Shown here piece after piece: positions 26,016 through 34,061 of a stretch of 34,175 bases of DNA (position 1 is the first letter of the stretch; each line of letters begins with the position of its first letter). The notes under the pieces are model-generated. The model saw nothing but the letters and a program-made list of their open reading frames with translations. It was not told where the DNA came from and did no database searches. This DNA is from Bacteroidota bacterium (GTDB lineage Bacteria > Bacteroidota > Bacteroidia > Chitinophagales > Chitinophagaceae), in NCBI GenBank assembly GCA_016868815.1, contig VGFQ01000020.1, forward strand, positions 1 through 34,175, given 5' to 3'. The position numbers and the translations under genes are program-made.

Positions 26016-27128
26016 ATGAAAAGGACAACCTCCCTGTATAGATCGGTCGCCGCGATGGCACTGCTGGCGGGCATCTCCTTTACCTCCTGCAATAAGAACA
26101 TCCCCGACCCGACACCCATCTCCTACCCCGTACCGACGACGGCCTCCATCGGGGAACTGCTGAACAACCCCAGCTTTAGCTACCTACGTGCCGCCGTAAA
26201 CCGGCTCGGCCTCATGCCGACCCTGATGGATAAGAACACAAAATTCACCGTCTTCGCTCCCGATAATTCCGCCTTCAACCGGCTCTTCGCCGCTCTGCGC
26301 CTGCCCCAGGCAGAAGCAACCGTGGGCGCTCTCCCCCTCACGACCTTGGCGCCCATCGTACAGTACCATGTCGTCCCCGGCCAAACGCTCTCCAGCAGCA
26401 TGATACCCGAGACCTATCCCAACACCTTCATGCCGACACTCCTACAGGCATCCCCCAGCCCCCTGCTTAAGTTGGTGAACTTTCCCTCCCGCAGGGGTGG
26501 GAATGCCTTTGTGAACGAAGTACGTGTTTCAAGTGCTGACATTGCGGCGGCCAACGGTGTGGTCCACATCATGGCTGGTGTGATTGTACCCCCCAATACA
26601 ACCACCATTCTGCAGGCATTACAAGCCGACACGTCCTACACCTTCCTGTTGGCTGCCATCAATCGGGCGGATCAGGGCCTTCCTAACAACAGTAAAGTGG
26701 TGCAGCTCCTCGGCAATGCCACCCCCTACGCGAACTTTACCCTGTTTGCTCCCCCCAACAATGCCTTCAGAGCCTTTTACAGGGCGCTGGGGAACCCCAA
26801 CCCCACCGCTGCTTTTGCAAATAGCATCCCAGTAAATACCATCCTTCCGATCGTAGCCTACCACGTGCACATCCGGGGCGTACTCGGCACCCCGCCAAAT
26901 GTATCTCCCGACCTGATCAGGGTCTTCTCCACAAACCTGCCCTCCACACCGACGCAGGCTACGTCGTTTCTGTCGATGCTGTCACCCACGGCTCCCCGCC
27001 TCACGATCAGTGCCTCCACCGGTGTCAAGGGCACTGGGAACCCTGTCCCAGCCGCGATCACACGCCCCGATTGGCATAACCTCAACGGTGTCATCCATGT
27101 TATTAACCAGGTGTTAAGACCTCAATAG
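26016..27128 (+). CDS. Lipoprotein with two fasciclin (FAS1) domains
   Basis: A 370-residue lipoprotein. The signal with lipobox FTSC places the lipidated Cys at residue 25. FAS1 domain 1 spans about 44-192 (FTVFAPDNSAFNRL, the conserved YHVVPGQ near 117, and GVVHIMAGVIVPP at the end). FAS1 domain 2 spans about 196-370 (YTFLLAAINRAD, FTLFAPPNNAFRAF, AYHVHIRG near 282, and LNGVIHVINQVL at the end). FAS1 domains mediate adhesion or ligand and polymer binding. The 30-bp gap to the TonB receptor gene and the strong terminator behind it make the two a defined two-gene operon. It may act as the receptor's surface partner in place of SusD (inference). Confidence 0.92.
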   Translation: MKRTTSLYRSVAAMALLAGISFTSCNKNIPDPTPISYPVPTTASIGELLNNPSFSYLRAAVNRLGLMPTLMDKNTKFTVFAPDNSAFNRLFAALRLPQAEATVGALPLTTLAPIVQYHVVPGQTLSSSMIPETYPNTFMPTLLQASPSPLLKLVNFPSRRGGNAFVNEVRVSSADIAAANGVVHIMAGVIVPPNTTTILQALQADTSYTFLLAAINRADQGLPNNSKVVQLLGNATPYANFTLFAPPNNAFRAFYRALGNPNPTAAFANSIPVNTILPIVAYHVHIRGVLGTPPNVSPDLIRVFSTNLPSTPTQATSFLSMLSPTAPRLTISASTGVKGTGNPVPAAITRPDWHNLNGVIHVINQVLRPQ

Positions 27129-27148
27129 GAGGCAGCCCCTCAAACGAG

Positions 27149-27193
27149 AAGGGGAAGAAGCACTTCAAGAGAGCGCTTCTTCCCCTTTTATTT
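27149..27193 (+). terminator. Strong intrinsic terminator after the FAS1 gene
   Basis: AAGGGGAAGAAGC (27149-27161) and GCTTCTTCCCCTT (27175-27187) form a perfect 13-bp stem around a 13-nt loop, followed by TTATTTTT. It ends the TonB-receptor/FAS1 transcript 20 bp after the stop codon and faces the convergent ychF gene. Confidence 0.85.
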
Positions 27194-27209
27194 TTCTTGG
27201 AAGGAAGGA

Positions 27210-28310
27210 TCAGACGTTGAAACGGAAATGCATGATGTCGCCGTCCTCCACCACATAGTCCTTTCCCTGCACCGCCAGCTTGCCGGCATCGCGGCATGCC
27301 GACTCTGAGCCTAAGGTCAGATAATCGCTGAATTTGATCACTTCCGCCCGGATGAAGCCCTTCTCAAAGTCAGAATGGATGACCCCAGCGGCCTGTGGGG
27401 CCAGCATGCCCCGTGTGATTGTCCAGGCCCTGACCTCCTGCACCCCGGCCGTGAAGAACGTCGCCAGCCTCAACAGGCGGTAGGTGCATTGAATCAGCCG
27501 GGCCACCCCGCTCTCCTGCAGGCCCATATCTTGCAGGAACATCTGTCGGTCTTCAAAGCCCTCCATCACGGCAATCTCACTCTCAATGGCAGCACTCACA
27601 TGCAGGATCTCCCCCTGCTCCGCTGCCACCGCCCGTCGAACCGATTCCGTATGCCGGTTGCCCGCCACGACACTCCGCTCATCCACATTGCACACATAGA
27701 CCACCGGCTTCATCGTCAGCAGGAACATATCGCGCACATGCTTCTCCTCATCCTGCGGCGACAATGCCATCGCCCGGGCATTATGCCCCTGCTCCAGGTG
27801 AGCCTTCAGGCTGCGCAGCAACTCCAGGCCTTGCTGCAGCTCCTTGTCGCCCGTACGGGCCTGCTTTTCGACCTTGGAGATTTTCTTCTCGACACTATCG
27901 AGGTCCTTTAGCTGCAGCTCGGTGTCGATGATCTCCTTGTCCCTGACCGGGTCTACCGACCCGTCTACGTGGATGACATTGTCGTCGTCAAAACACCGAA
28001 GTACATGGATGATTGCATCTGTGCTCCGGATATTCCCCAAGAACTGATTTCCCAGGCCTTCTCCCTGGCTGGCGCCTTTCACCAGGCCCGCAATGTCTAC
28101 GATCTCGACCGTCGTAGGCACCACCCGCTGCGGCTTGACCAGACGCTCCAGCTCGATGACGCGCTGGTCCGGCACGGTAATCACCCCGATGTTCGGCTCG
28201 ATCGTACAAAAAGGGAAGTTTGCCGCCTGTGCCTTTGCACTGCTCAGGGCGTTGAAGAGGGTCGACTTGCCCACGTTGGGAAGACCTACAATACCAGCCT
28301 GCAATGCCAT
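27210..28310 (-). CDS. ychF: Redox-regulated ATPase YchF (Obg-family)
   Basis: A 366-residue YchF, full length. The P-loop is GLPNVGKST near the N-terminus, the G3 region is [21 protein letters not shown], and the G4 position reads CNVDE instead of the GTP-specific NKxD, as expected for this ATP-preferring family. A coiled-coil section ([14 protein letters not shown]) and a C-terminal TGS domain ([20 protein letters not shown], ending [13 protein letters not shown]) follow. YchF binds ribosomes and is linked to stress and translation control. The gene converges with the FAS1 gene and diverges from the SpmAB gene; the start ([11 protein letters not shown]) is fixed by conservation. Confidence 0.97.
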   Translation of the reverse strand: MALQAGIVGLPNVGKSTLFNALSSAKAQAANFPFCTIEPNIGVITVPDQRVIELERLVKPQRVVPTTVEIVDIAGLVKGASQGEGLGNQFLGNIRSTDAIIHVLRCFDDDNVIHVDGSVDPVRDKEIIDTELQLKDLDSVEKKISKVEKQARTGDKELQQGLELLRSLKAHLEQGHNARAMALSPQDEEKHVRDMFLLTMKPVVYVCNVDERSVVAGNRHTESVRRAVAAEQGEILHVSAAIESEIAVMEGFEDRQMFLQDMGLQESGVARLIQCTYRLLRLATFFTAGVQEVRAWTITRGMLAPQAAGVIHSDFEKGFIRAEVIKFSDYLTLGSESACRDAGKLAVQGKDYVVEDGDIMHFRFNV

Positions 28311-28377
28311 GCGTAGATTATTTTGGTTGGATGCACTGCCACAGAACGCCGGAAGCCCACCCCGCTACAGGAGCTTG

Positions 28378-28389
28378 GGAAGCGCTTCC
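28378..28389. promoter_or_regulatory. 12-bp perfect palindrome between ychF and the SpmAB gene
   Basis: GGAAGCGCTTCC is a perfect palindrome in the 153-bp divergent intergenic region, 68 bp upstream of ychF and 75 bp upstream of the SpmAB start. It could be an operator; no partner regulator is visible. Confidence 0.3.
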
Positions 28390-28463
28390 ACACGAGGCCC
28401 GCGAAGATACGCCCACCCATAGAAAATCTTGCCCCGGCCCATGAAAAAACCGAAATTCACGGC

Positions 28464-29708
28464 ATGGCCCTTAATTATATCTGGCTCGCCTTCTTCCTGC
28501 TATCCTTTGCCATCGCCCTGGGCAAATGGGCCCTCACCGGCGACCCGATGATCTTTAAGGCCATCACCGACGGCATCTTCAAATCTGCCAACGACAGCGT
28601 CGACCTCTCCTTCAAACTCATCGGCGTCATGACGCTCTTCCTGGGATTCATGAATATCGGTGAAAAAGCCGGCGCCATCCGATTTCTCTCCCGCATCGTC
28701 GGACCCTTCTTCGGCCGGCTCTTCCCCGGCGTGCCCGCCCGACACCCCGCCATGGGGCATATGATGATGAACTTTTCGGCCAACCTCCTCGGCCTCGACA
28801 ACGCTGCCACCCCCTTTGGTCTCAAAGCCATGCAAAGCCTTCAAGAACTGAACCCCGACAAAGAGCGGGCCTCAGACCCACAGATCATGTTTCTGGTGCT
28901 ACACGCCTCCGGCCTCACCCTCATCCCCGTCAGCATCATCGCCATGCGGGCTGCTGTACAGCCCCCCGCCGCCAACCCGACGGATATCTTCATTCCCTGC
29001 ATGATCGCCACTTTCGCCGCCACCGTCGCTGCCCTTACCGTCGTCTCCCTACGCCAGCGCATCAACCTCCTCCAGCCCGTCCTCCTCGTCTGGATTCTCG
29101 GCATCTCCTGCCTCATAGCCGCCCTCATCGCCTACCTCCGCCTCGCTCTCGACGCGGGCGGCATCGAACGATTCTCCTCCATCCTCAGCAACGGCCTCAT
29201 CCTCCTGCTATTCGCCCTATTTCTCACCGGCGGACTGCTCCGAAAAGTCAACGTCTTCGAAGCTTTTATAGAAGGGGCAAAGGGCGGCTTTGAGATCGCC
29301 ATCCGCATCATCCCCTACCTCGTCGCCATGCTCGCCGCCATCAGCGTGCTGCGTAGCTCCGGAGCCTTCGACATGCTCACCACCGCGCTGACAGATCTCT
29401 TCTCCTCTCTAGGAATGCAGACCGACTTTGTCGCTGCCCTCCCCACCGCCCTTATGAAACCCCTCAGCGGCAGCGGAGCCCGAGCTATGATGATTGACAC
29501 CATGACCCGCTACGGGGCCGACTCCTTCCCGGGACGCCTTTCTGCCGTCTTCCAAGGCTCTAGCGACACCACCTTCTACATTGTCGCCGTCTATTTCGGC
29601 TCCGTCGCCGTCCGCAACACCCGCTACGCCATCCCCTTTATGCTTCTTGCCGACCTGGTCGGTATCCTCACGGCCATCGCCATCGCCTACCTCTTCTTCG
29701 GGACCTGA
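28464..29708 (+). CDS. Fused SpmA-SpmB nucleoside-recognition (Gate) domain membrane protein
   Basis: A 414-residue inner-membrane protein made of two halves that are separate proteins in Firmicutes. The SpmA-like half (about 1-190) has DSVDLSFKLIGVMTLFLGFMNIGEKAG and NFSANLLGLDNAATPFGLKAM. The SpmB-like half (about 210-414) has FIEGAKGGFEIAIRIIPYLVAMLAA, LMKPLSGSGARAMM and FQGSSDTTFYIVAVYFGSV. Both carry the nucleoside-recognition/Gate signature; about nine to ten transmembrane segments are expected. In Bacillus the pair acts in spore-core dehydration, but this lineage is not known to sporulate, so the job is presumably transport or membrane maintenance. The ATG at 28464 gives the conserved start MALNYIWLAF. 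A lipoprotein gene follows after 7 bp. Confidence 0.9.
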   Translation: MALNYIWLAFFLLSFAIALGKWALTGDPMIFKAITDGIFKSANDSVDLSFKLIGVMTLFLGFMNIGEKAGAIRFLSRIVGPFFGRLFPGVPARHPAMGHMMMNFSANLLGLDNAATPFGLKAMQSLQELNPDKERASDPQIMFLVLHASGLTLIPVSIIAMRAAVQPPAANPTDIFIPCMIATFAATVAALTVVSLRQRINLLQPVLLVWILGISCLIAALIAYLRLALDAGGIERFSSILSNGLILLLFALFLTGGLLRKVNVFEAFIEGAKGGFEIAIRIIPYLVAMLAAISVLRSSGAFDMLTTALTDLFSSLGMQTDFVAALPTALMKPLSGSGARAMMIDTMTRYGADSFPGRLSAVFQGSSDTTFYIVAVYFGSVAVRNTRYAIPFMLLADLVGILTAIAIAYLFFGT

Positions 29709-29715
29709 AGCCCAC

Positions 29716-30447
29716 ATGCTCACGGAGACGCATACACGAAGACATCCCCTCCTCGCCACCTGCCTCCAGGCCCTGGCAGTCATACTCCTGCTACAGACAT
29801 CTTGTCGTTCCCGGCAGGGGAATGCCGCTGTCGGAGGAAAAGAGCCCCGGCTCAGCCCTCTGGCATATGCCGAAGGCGACACCCTGGATGCCCTCGCAAC
29901 GCCCGTCCTGGATGTATGGACAGCCCATTACCGCCCGGTCGACACCGCCTTTCGCCGCTCGGCCTTCCGAGCCTCAGGGATTCTACTGGCACTCGACAGC
30001 CTGGAGCCCTGCCTGACGCCAGACAGCATCCAGCTGCGGCGACTCTCCCCCATCCTTGCTTGGTCACCCGACAGTAGCCAGGCCATAGATATTTGGTCGT
30101 ACGACTATACCGCCCTTCCCTCGCCCCGAGGCGGCGGCCGCCTCGAAGGGGGAGGCCCCGACCAAGGTGTCAAATGGCTCGAGATACGCAGCGGCACCGC
30201 CCGCCAGCTCCTGTTCCATGGCCCAGGACAGCTCGTAGAGTCGGTCGACTGGGTCGCACCGGACGCCTTGGTGCTTGGCCTGCTGTCCTTTGACCCGACC
30301 ACCGGTGATGCTACCCCTGACCTGATCCTCATACATCTCCGCGAGGCCCTTTTCACCAACTTCCGCTACCTGGGACCGCCCCTTCCCGCCACCGCCGCCA
30401 GCTTCAGCCCGGCCTGGCTGCTAACGCAGCAATTCGAAATAGAATGA
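29716..30447 (+). CDS. Hypothetical lipoprotein
   Basis: A 243-residue protein I do not assign to a known family. The N-terminus HPLLATCLQALAVILLLQTSC is a lipoprotein signal with lipobox-like LQTSC, putting the lipidated Cys near residue 30. The mature part has no catalytic motif I recognise; SPILAWSPDSSQAIDIWSYDY and the later VESVDWVAPDALVLGLLSF resemble short beta-propeller-like (WD/TolB-type) strands, but only weakly. A Pro/Gly-rich stretch (LPSPRGGGRLEGGG) interrupts it. It begins 7 bp after the SpmAB gene and overlaps folB by four bases (ATGA at 30444-30447), so it belongs to a four-gene operon. Confidence 0.75.
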   Translation: MLTETHTRRHPLLATCLQALAVILLLQTSCRSRQGNAAVGGKEPRLSPLAYAEGDTLDALATPVLDVWTAHYRPVDTAFRRSAFRASGILLALDSLEPCLTPDSIQLRRLSPILAWSPDSSQAIDIWSYDYTALPSPRGGGRLEGGGPDQGVKWLEIRSGTARQLLFHGPGQLVESVDWVAPDALVLGLLSFDPTTGDATPDLILIHLREALFTNFRYLGPPLPATAASFSPAWLLTQQFEIE

Positions 30448-30812
30448 ATGACTACATCGAGATTCGACTGAGCGACCTTCGCTGCTATGCCCACCACGGC
30501 ATCACCGAGGCGGAACGCCGCATGGGTCAGGAGTTCCGCAGCGACATCGTTCTCACCTGCCCCAACCCCGGAACCATCACCCAGATAGGAGAGACGGTCG
30601 ACTACACGCGGGTCTACCAACTCTTCCGCGAGACCATGGAAGTCCCGCAGCCGCTCCTCGAAACGGTGGCCATGACGCTGGCCGACCGACTCCATCATGC
30701 CTTTCCGCAGGTGGCAGAAATTAACATCTCGATAGAAAAGACTTCCCCGCCCATCGCTACCTTAGTGGGCCGCGTAGGCATCACCTATCGGAAACAATAC
30801 GACCCGGCATGA
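30444..30812 (+). CDS. folB: Dihydroneopterin aldolase
   Basis: A 122-residue FolB, the usual size. It cleaves 7,8-dihydroneopterin to 6-hydroxymethyl-7,8-dihydropterin in folate synthesis. LRCYAHHGITEAERRMGQ carries the substrate-side Glu22, TVDYTRVY carries Tyr54, LLETVA carries Glu73, and IEKTSPPI carries the catalytic Lys99. All key residues of the family are present. It overlaps the upstream lipoprotein gene and the downstream TPR gene by four bases each (ATGA at both junctions), so its translation is tied to two envelope-type proteins. No other folate gene is in the window. Confidence 0.94.
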   Translation: MNDYIEIRLSDLRCYAHHGITEAERRMGQEFRSDIVLTCPNPGTITQIGETVDYTRVYQLFRETMEVPQPLLETVAMTLADRLHHAFPQVAEINISIEKTSPPIATLVGRVGITYRKQYDPA

Positions 30813-31564
30813 ATCTCCGGACAACCTTATGCCTCGCTGCCCTCACCCTGGCCGTCTCGACCCCTGCGCAAGACGTTGGCTACCTCATCGACGAAGGAGA
30901 AAAATTCGAGAAGCTGCTCAAAGAAGAAGAGGCCTTTCAGAAATACCGGGAAGCTGTCAAGCTCTCCCCCCGTCACGGGCGCACCCTCGTCAAGAATGTC
31001 GAGATGAACTGCACCCTCGGCATGCGGCAGTCCGATAAAGACCTCCGGAAGGGATACCTGACCCTGGCGCTCGAACAGGCCCAGCAAGCCCATGCCCTCG
31101 ACTCGCTCTCGCCTGATGCCAACTATGCCATGGCCCTGGCCCTGAGCCGGATGATGGAGGTGATGTCCATCCGCGAGAAAGTCACCAGCGTGCAGCGCAT
31201 CCGTGACCATACCGACTCAGCCCTCCGCAAAGACCCCGACCACGTCAAGACCCTTTATACCCTCGGCCGTTGGCACCAGGAAGTCAACAGCCTCGGCACC
31301 GCGGAAAAGACCGCCATCCGCCTCGCCACCGGCACCTCCCCCAAGGCCTCCCTGCCCGAAGCCATCGACTGTTTCGAAAAAGTTCGCCGCCTCGCCCCCT
31401 TCTTCATCGCCAACTACCTCTCCCTGGCCCAGGCATACAAATCCGCGGGCCGCAGCGACAAAGCCGTAGAAGCCTTGGAACGACAACAACGCCTCCCACC
31501 CCGAGCCCCCGGCGATGCCGAATGGAAGGCCCAGGGAAAGAAACTGCTGGAAAGCCTATACTGA
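30809..31564 (+). CDS. Exported tetratricopeptide-repeat protein
   Basis: A 251-residue protein with a signal peptide (TTLCLAALTLAVSTPAQ) followed by helical TPR-like repeats: EAFQKYREAVKLSPRHGRTL, ALEQAQQAHALDSLSPDANY, SALRKDPDHVKTLYTLGRWH, EAIDCFEKVRRLAPFFIANY, and SKSAGRS-type final helix pair (AYKSAGRSDKAVEALERQ). The unit spacing and the ALRKDPDHVKTLYTLGRWHQ section recall the RMDN-like TPR family. It should be a periplasmic scaffold, partner unknown. It overlaps folB by four bases and is the last gene of the SpmAB-lipoprotein-folB operon; the 101-bp gap that follows carries the next promoter. Confidence 0.82.
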   Translation: MNLRTTLCLAALTLAVSTPAQDVGYLIDEGEKFEKLLKEEEAFQKYREAVKLSPRHGRTLVKNVEMNCTLGMRQSDKDLRKGYLTLALEQAQQAHALDSLSPDANYAMALALSRMMEVMSIREKVTSVQRIRDHTDSALRKDPDHVKTLYTLGRWHQEVNSLGTAEKTAIRLATGTSPKASLPEAIDCFEKVRRLAPFFIANYLSLAQAYKSAGRSDKAVEALERQQRLPPRAPGDAEWKAQGKKLLESLY

Positions 31565-31612
31565 TATGACGAATCTTGCGGATATCAATCATTTGTTTAT
31601 ATGAGTTTATAG

Positions 31613-31633
31613 AATAATTGAAAATCAATTATT
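31613..31633. promoter_or_regulatory. AT-rich 9-bp dyad before the M1 peptidase gene
   Basis: AATAATTGA (31613-31621) and TCAATTATT (31625-31633) form a perfect inverted repeat with a 3-nt centre. It overlaps the start of the -33 TTG. It could be an operator, or a weak stop signal for the TPR transcript. Confidence 0.35.
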
Positions 31634-31662
31634 TGTAAGATTTATCTTATACTTAACTTTCG
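31633..31662 (+). promoter_or_regulatory. -33/-7 promoter of the M1 peptidase gene
   Basis: TTG (31633-31635), an 18-nt spacer and TAACTTTC (31654-31661), one mismatch from TAnnTTTG, then G at 31662. The -7 element lies 4 nt before the ATG at 31666. The spacer contains a second dyad, TAAGAT/ATCTTA (31636-31649). Confidence 0.5.
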
Positions 31663-31665
31663 ATC

Positions 31666-33636
31666 ATGAGTCGTACAATCCCTCTCCTCCCAGTCTTGCT
31701 CTGCTGTACCCTCACCCTCGCGGCCCAGCCTGCCGGCAAATCCGCCTCGGCCTACGACCCCAACGCCCTTTTCCAGCCCCTGTTCTACACGCAGTATGGC
31801 AATGAGTACCGCTCGGGCAGTGGAGAGCCGGGGCCTGCCTACTGGCAGAACCGGGCCGACTATCAAATCACTGCCAGCCTCGACGATCAATCGGACCGCA
31901 TCAAAGGCAGCCTCGTGGTCACCTACACCAACCACAGCCCGCATACCCTGCCCTTCCTCTGGTTTCAACTCGACCAGAACCTCTTCAACCCCGAGTCGCG
32001 CGGATTTGCCCGCACCCCCGCCACCGGCCGCAGTCGCTATGGCGACAGCCGCAGCCTCTTCAAAGGAGGCTTCACGGTCAGCCAGGTCCGACTGCTCTCC
32101 AAGGCAGACGGCAAGGCTGTCGAGACCGCCCTTGAACCCCTCATCACCGACACGCGCATGCAGCTGCGCCTTGAAAAGCCCCTAAAGCCCAAAGGCGATG
32201 TCGTCCGCATCCGGATCGACTTCGAATACACCGTCCCGGAGTACGGGGCCGACCGCACCGGCATCCTCAAGACCCGCGATGGAAACATCTACGCCATCGC
32301 ACAATGGTACCCCCGCCTCTGCGTCTTCGACGACATCCAGGGATGGAATGTCTCCCCCTATCTGGGCCCCTCTGAATTCTATCTCGAATATGGTGATTTC
32401 GACGTGGCCATCACCGCGCCGGCCTCGCACATCGTCGTCGCCTCCGGGGAACTGCAGAACCCGGCCGAAGTGCTGACCCCGACGCAGCTCAGCCGCTGGA
32501 AGGCAGCGAAGGAAAGCCCCTCGACGATCGCCATCCGCTCTAAAGAGGATGTCAACGACCCCGCCTCCAGGCCCGCCAAGCCCACGCTGACATGGAAGTT
32601 TAAGATCCAACAGGCGCGCGACTTTGCCTTCGCCTCCTCCAAAGCCTTTGTCTGGGACGCCGCCCGTATCGACCTGCCCTCCGGCCGTAAGGCCATGGCT
32701 CAGTCGGCCTACCCCGCCGGCACCGCTTCCCGCGATGCCTGGGGCCGCAGTACCGAGTATGTCAAGGCCAGCATCGAGATCAATAGCCGTTGGTATGAAT
32801 ATCCATACCCCTGCGCCGTTAATGTCGCCAGCAACGTGGGGGGAATGGAATACCCCGGCATCGTCTTCTGTGGCAACAACGCCCGCGGTGGCTCGCTTTG
32901 GGGGGTGACCGACCATGAGTTTGGTCATACCTGGTTTCCGATGATCGTCGGCAGCAACGAGCGGAAATACGGCTGGATGGATGAAGGCTTCAACACCTTC
33001 ATCAACGGCATCGCCTCCGAAGCCTTCAATAATGGCGAATACGCGCCTGAGCCGATGGACGGGCATATGATCGCCCGCTTCATGTTCAGCGACCTCTCCG
33101 AATCCATCCTCAAGACGCCCGATGCCCTCAAAGAGATGAACATCGGTACAGCCCTCTACTTCAAACCCGGATACGCCCTAGACCTATTGCGGAAACAGAT
33201 CGTCGGCAAGGACAGGTTCGACTATGCCTTTCAGAAATACATCCGCGACTGGGCCTATAAACACCCTTCGCCATGGGATTTTTTCCGCAGCATGGAGAAT
33301 GGCACCGGCGAAGACCTCGGCTGGTTCTGGAAAGGCATGTTCCTCGAAAACTGGCGCCTCGACCAGGCCGTCACCAAAGTGGAATATCCCAATGGCAATG
33401 CCGCCAACGGCGCCCTAGTGACCTTAGAGAATTTGGAGAAGATGGCGATGCCCGTCGTGATCGAGTATACCACCAAGAGTGGTAAGACAGCCCGCAAGAC
33501 GCTCCCCGTCGAGATCTGGCAGAATGCCGCGCTGTGGAAAGTCCGGCTCGATACCGATGAAGAACTCAGCAGCGTCGTAGTCGATCCCGATAAGGCCTTT
33601 CCCGACTACAATCCCTCAAACAATACCTGGAAATAG
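31666..33636 (+). CDS. M1 family metallopeptidase (aminopeptidase), exported
   Basis: A 656-residue zinc metallopeptidase with an N-terminal signal peptide ([18 protein letters not shown]). The N-terminal beta-domain contains [20 protein letters not shown] and the long beta-sheet up to about residue 270. The exopeptidase motif reads GGMEYP (392-397), in place of the canonical GAMEN. The zinc site is HEFGH (417-421), with the third ligand Glu440 in WMDEGFNTF, an 18-residue spacing as in M1 enzymes. It probably removes N-terminal residues from peptides in the periplasm or at the surface. No C-terminal sorting domain is visible. It has its own promoter and is probably monocistronic. Confidence 0.95.
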   Translation: MSRTIPLLPVLLCCTLTLAAQPAGKSASAYDPNALFQPLFYTQYGNEYRSGSGEPGPAYWQNRADYQITASLDDQSDRIKGSLVVTYTNHSPHTLPFLWFQLDQNLFNPESRGFARTPATGRSRYGDSRSLFKGGFTVSQVRLLSKADGKAVETALEPLITDTRMQLRLEKPLKPKGDVVRIRIDFEYTVPEYGADRTGILKTRDGNIYAIAQWYPRLCVFDDIQGWNVSPYLGPSEFYLEYGDFDVAITAPASHIVVASGELQNPAEVLTPTQLSRWKAAKESPSTIAIRSKEDVNDPASRPAKPTLTWKFKIQQARDFAFASSKAFVWDAARIDLPSGRKAMAQSAYPAGTASRDAWGRSTEYVKASIEINSRWYEYPYPCAVNVASNVGGMEYPGIVFCGNNARGGSLWGVTDHEFGHTWFPMIVGSNERKYGWMDEGFNTFINGIASEAFNNGEYAPEPMDGHMIARFMFSDLSESILKTPDALKEMNIGTALYFKPGYALDLLRKQIVGKDRFDYAFQKYIRDWAYKHPSPWDFFRSMENGTGEDLGWFWKGMFLENWRLDQAVTKVEYPNGNAANGALVTLENLEKMAMPVVIEYTTKSGKTARKTLPVEIWQNAALWKVRLDTDEELSSVVVDPDKAFPDYNPSNNTWK

Positions 33637-33736
33637 AAAGGACTACCTCCGGATAGTGGGTCGCAAACCCTCTCAGCCGCGGATTGCCGTCGCCATCGGC
33701 AGGGCGGGGGATGTTCTCAGAACCGGTAAAAAATAC

Positions 33737-33744
33737 TACTTTTG
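33737..33744 (+). promoter_or_regulatory. -7 promoter element of rpmI-rplT
   Basis: TACTTTTG matches TAnnTTTG and lies 79 nt before the rpmI ATG at 33824. The leader between them is G/C-rich and contains the short inverted repeat CCTG/CAGG (33781-33790); an autoregulatory L20-binding leader is possible but not shown. Confidence 0.5.
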
Positions 33745-33823
33745 CTGCCCATCCGCCCACAAGGCTCCCTAAGTCCTCTGCCTGTGCAGGGGCGCCAGCA
33801 GGGCGAACCGTAAATAGTTATAT

Positions 33824-34021
33824 ATGCCCAAGGTAAAGACGCACTCCCGCGCCAAGAAGACCTTCAAGGTCTCCGGGACGGGCAAGATCCGTTTCCGCAA
33901 GCCCACCCGCGGACACCTGCTCACGAAAAAGTCCACTCGTCGCAAGCGCGCCCTGCGCATCACCGGTGAGGTAAACCCCGCCAACCTGGACTTCGTCCGC
34001 CGACTCCTCCGCCTTCGCTGA
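33824..34021 (+). CDS. rpmI: 50S ribosomal protein L35
   Basis: A 65-residue, strongly basic protein with the L35 signature MPKVKTHSRAKKTFKVSGTG at the N-terminus and HLLTKKSTRRKRALR in the middle. Its length equals the family's. rplT follows after 40 bp on the same strand, the conserved order. In many bacteria infC precedes rpmI; here an M1 peptidase gene does, so the pair appears to be transcribed from the promoter at 33737. Confidence 0.97.
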   Translation: MPKVKTHSRAKKTFKVSGTGKIRFRKPTRGHLLTKKSTRRKRALRITGEVNPANLDFVRRLLRLR

Positions 34022-34061
34022 GGAAGACCACCCTTCCCCCTAACCCTCAAATCACAGGCAT

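Noticed and set aside
32182..33066. 294-codon open frame antisense to the M1 peptidase gene
   Set aside because: It covers the zinc-site region of a clear gene on the other strand and is a compositional shadow.
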